NCBI GenBank assembly: GCA_016838945.1
Contig: JADLKP010000032.1
Span: 1 to 15,194 of the forward strand
Origin: Methanobrevibacter sp.
GTDB taxonomy: Archaea; Methanobacteriota; Methanobacteria; Methanobacteriales; Methanobacteriaceae
Length of the DNA stretch: 15,194 bases
Direction of reading: 5' to 3'
Below are positions 15,192 through 15,194 of this stretch, piece by piece (position 1 is the stretch's first letter; the number at the start of each line of letters is the position of its first letter). The notes beneath the pieces were generated by a model, which was given only the letters and a program-made list of their open reading frames with translations, ran no database searches and was not told the origin of the DNA. Made by a program: the position numbers and the translations under genes.

Positions 15192-15194
15192 TTG

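Larger units (their letters stand above)
14871..15194. other. Intergenic region upstream of the GH2 gene
   Basis: 324 bases with no supportable gene up to the window edge. From left to right it holds the AT-rich leader of the GH2 gene, the promoter-like 25-mer, a stretch (about 15060-15130) in which I see nothing definite, and a G-rich tandem repeat at the end. Confidence 0.6.

Overview
The window looks like the chromosome of a Bacteroidota bacterium, possibly Marinilabiliales or a relative. This rests on AT-rich gene-dense DNA, promoter-like TAnnTTTG boxes, mostly weak or absent Shine-Dalgarno sequences, and a secreted glycoside hydrolase family 2 (GH2) enzyme of a type common in that phylum. 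No rRNA, tRNA, CRISPR array or recognisable transposase or integrase is visible. Every gene I can support lies on the minus strand, so the window is best read from right to left.

Right end (about 15194-13062). A GC-rich triple 11-bp tandem repeat sits at the edge. It is followed by a promoter/leader and a secreted GH2 glycosidase of 602 residues. By eye this gene is clearly richer in G+C than everything to its left.

Centre (12809-7509). After a 252-bp intergenic gap that carries a second, diverged copy of the GH2 promoter/leader, a tightly packed operon begins. It opens with an HNH nuclease and then dndC, dndD and dndE. These are the core of a DNA phosphorothioation system, in which a sulfur replaces a non-bridging oxygen of the DNA backbone. 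dndA (cysteine desulfurase) and dndB are absent here. The sulfur is presumably supplied by a housekeeping IscS-type enzyme.

Left half (7515-119). The same transcript continues into five genes that are not the classical dndFGH restriction set. They are: a 760-residue protein combining RNA-polymerase alpha-CTD-like helix-hairpin-helix modules, a sigma region 4-like HTH, winged helices and two helicase-associated repeats; a 744-residue fusion of a PLD-type nuclease and an SF2 helicase; a 71-residue orphan; a 712-residue SMC/Rad50-like ATPase with a CxxC hook and an altered Walker A; and a 167-residue protein faintly resembling dnd-associated proteins. Start and stop codons overlap or lie 1-25 bp apart along the whole row, so the nine genes probably form one transcription unit of about 12.7 kb.

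Inferred working model: DndC, DndD and DndE (with a host desulfurase) mark host DNA with phosphorothioate. The downstream module surveys DNA through the multi-HTH protein and the two-ATPase machinery, and attacks unmarked DNA with the PLD-helicase. The HNH protein supplies a second nuclease. The modification half is well supported by sequence motifs. The effector half and its mechanism are inference.
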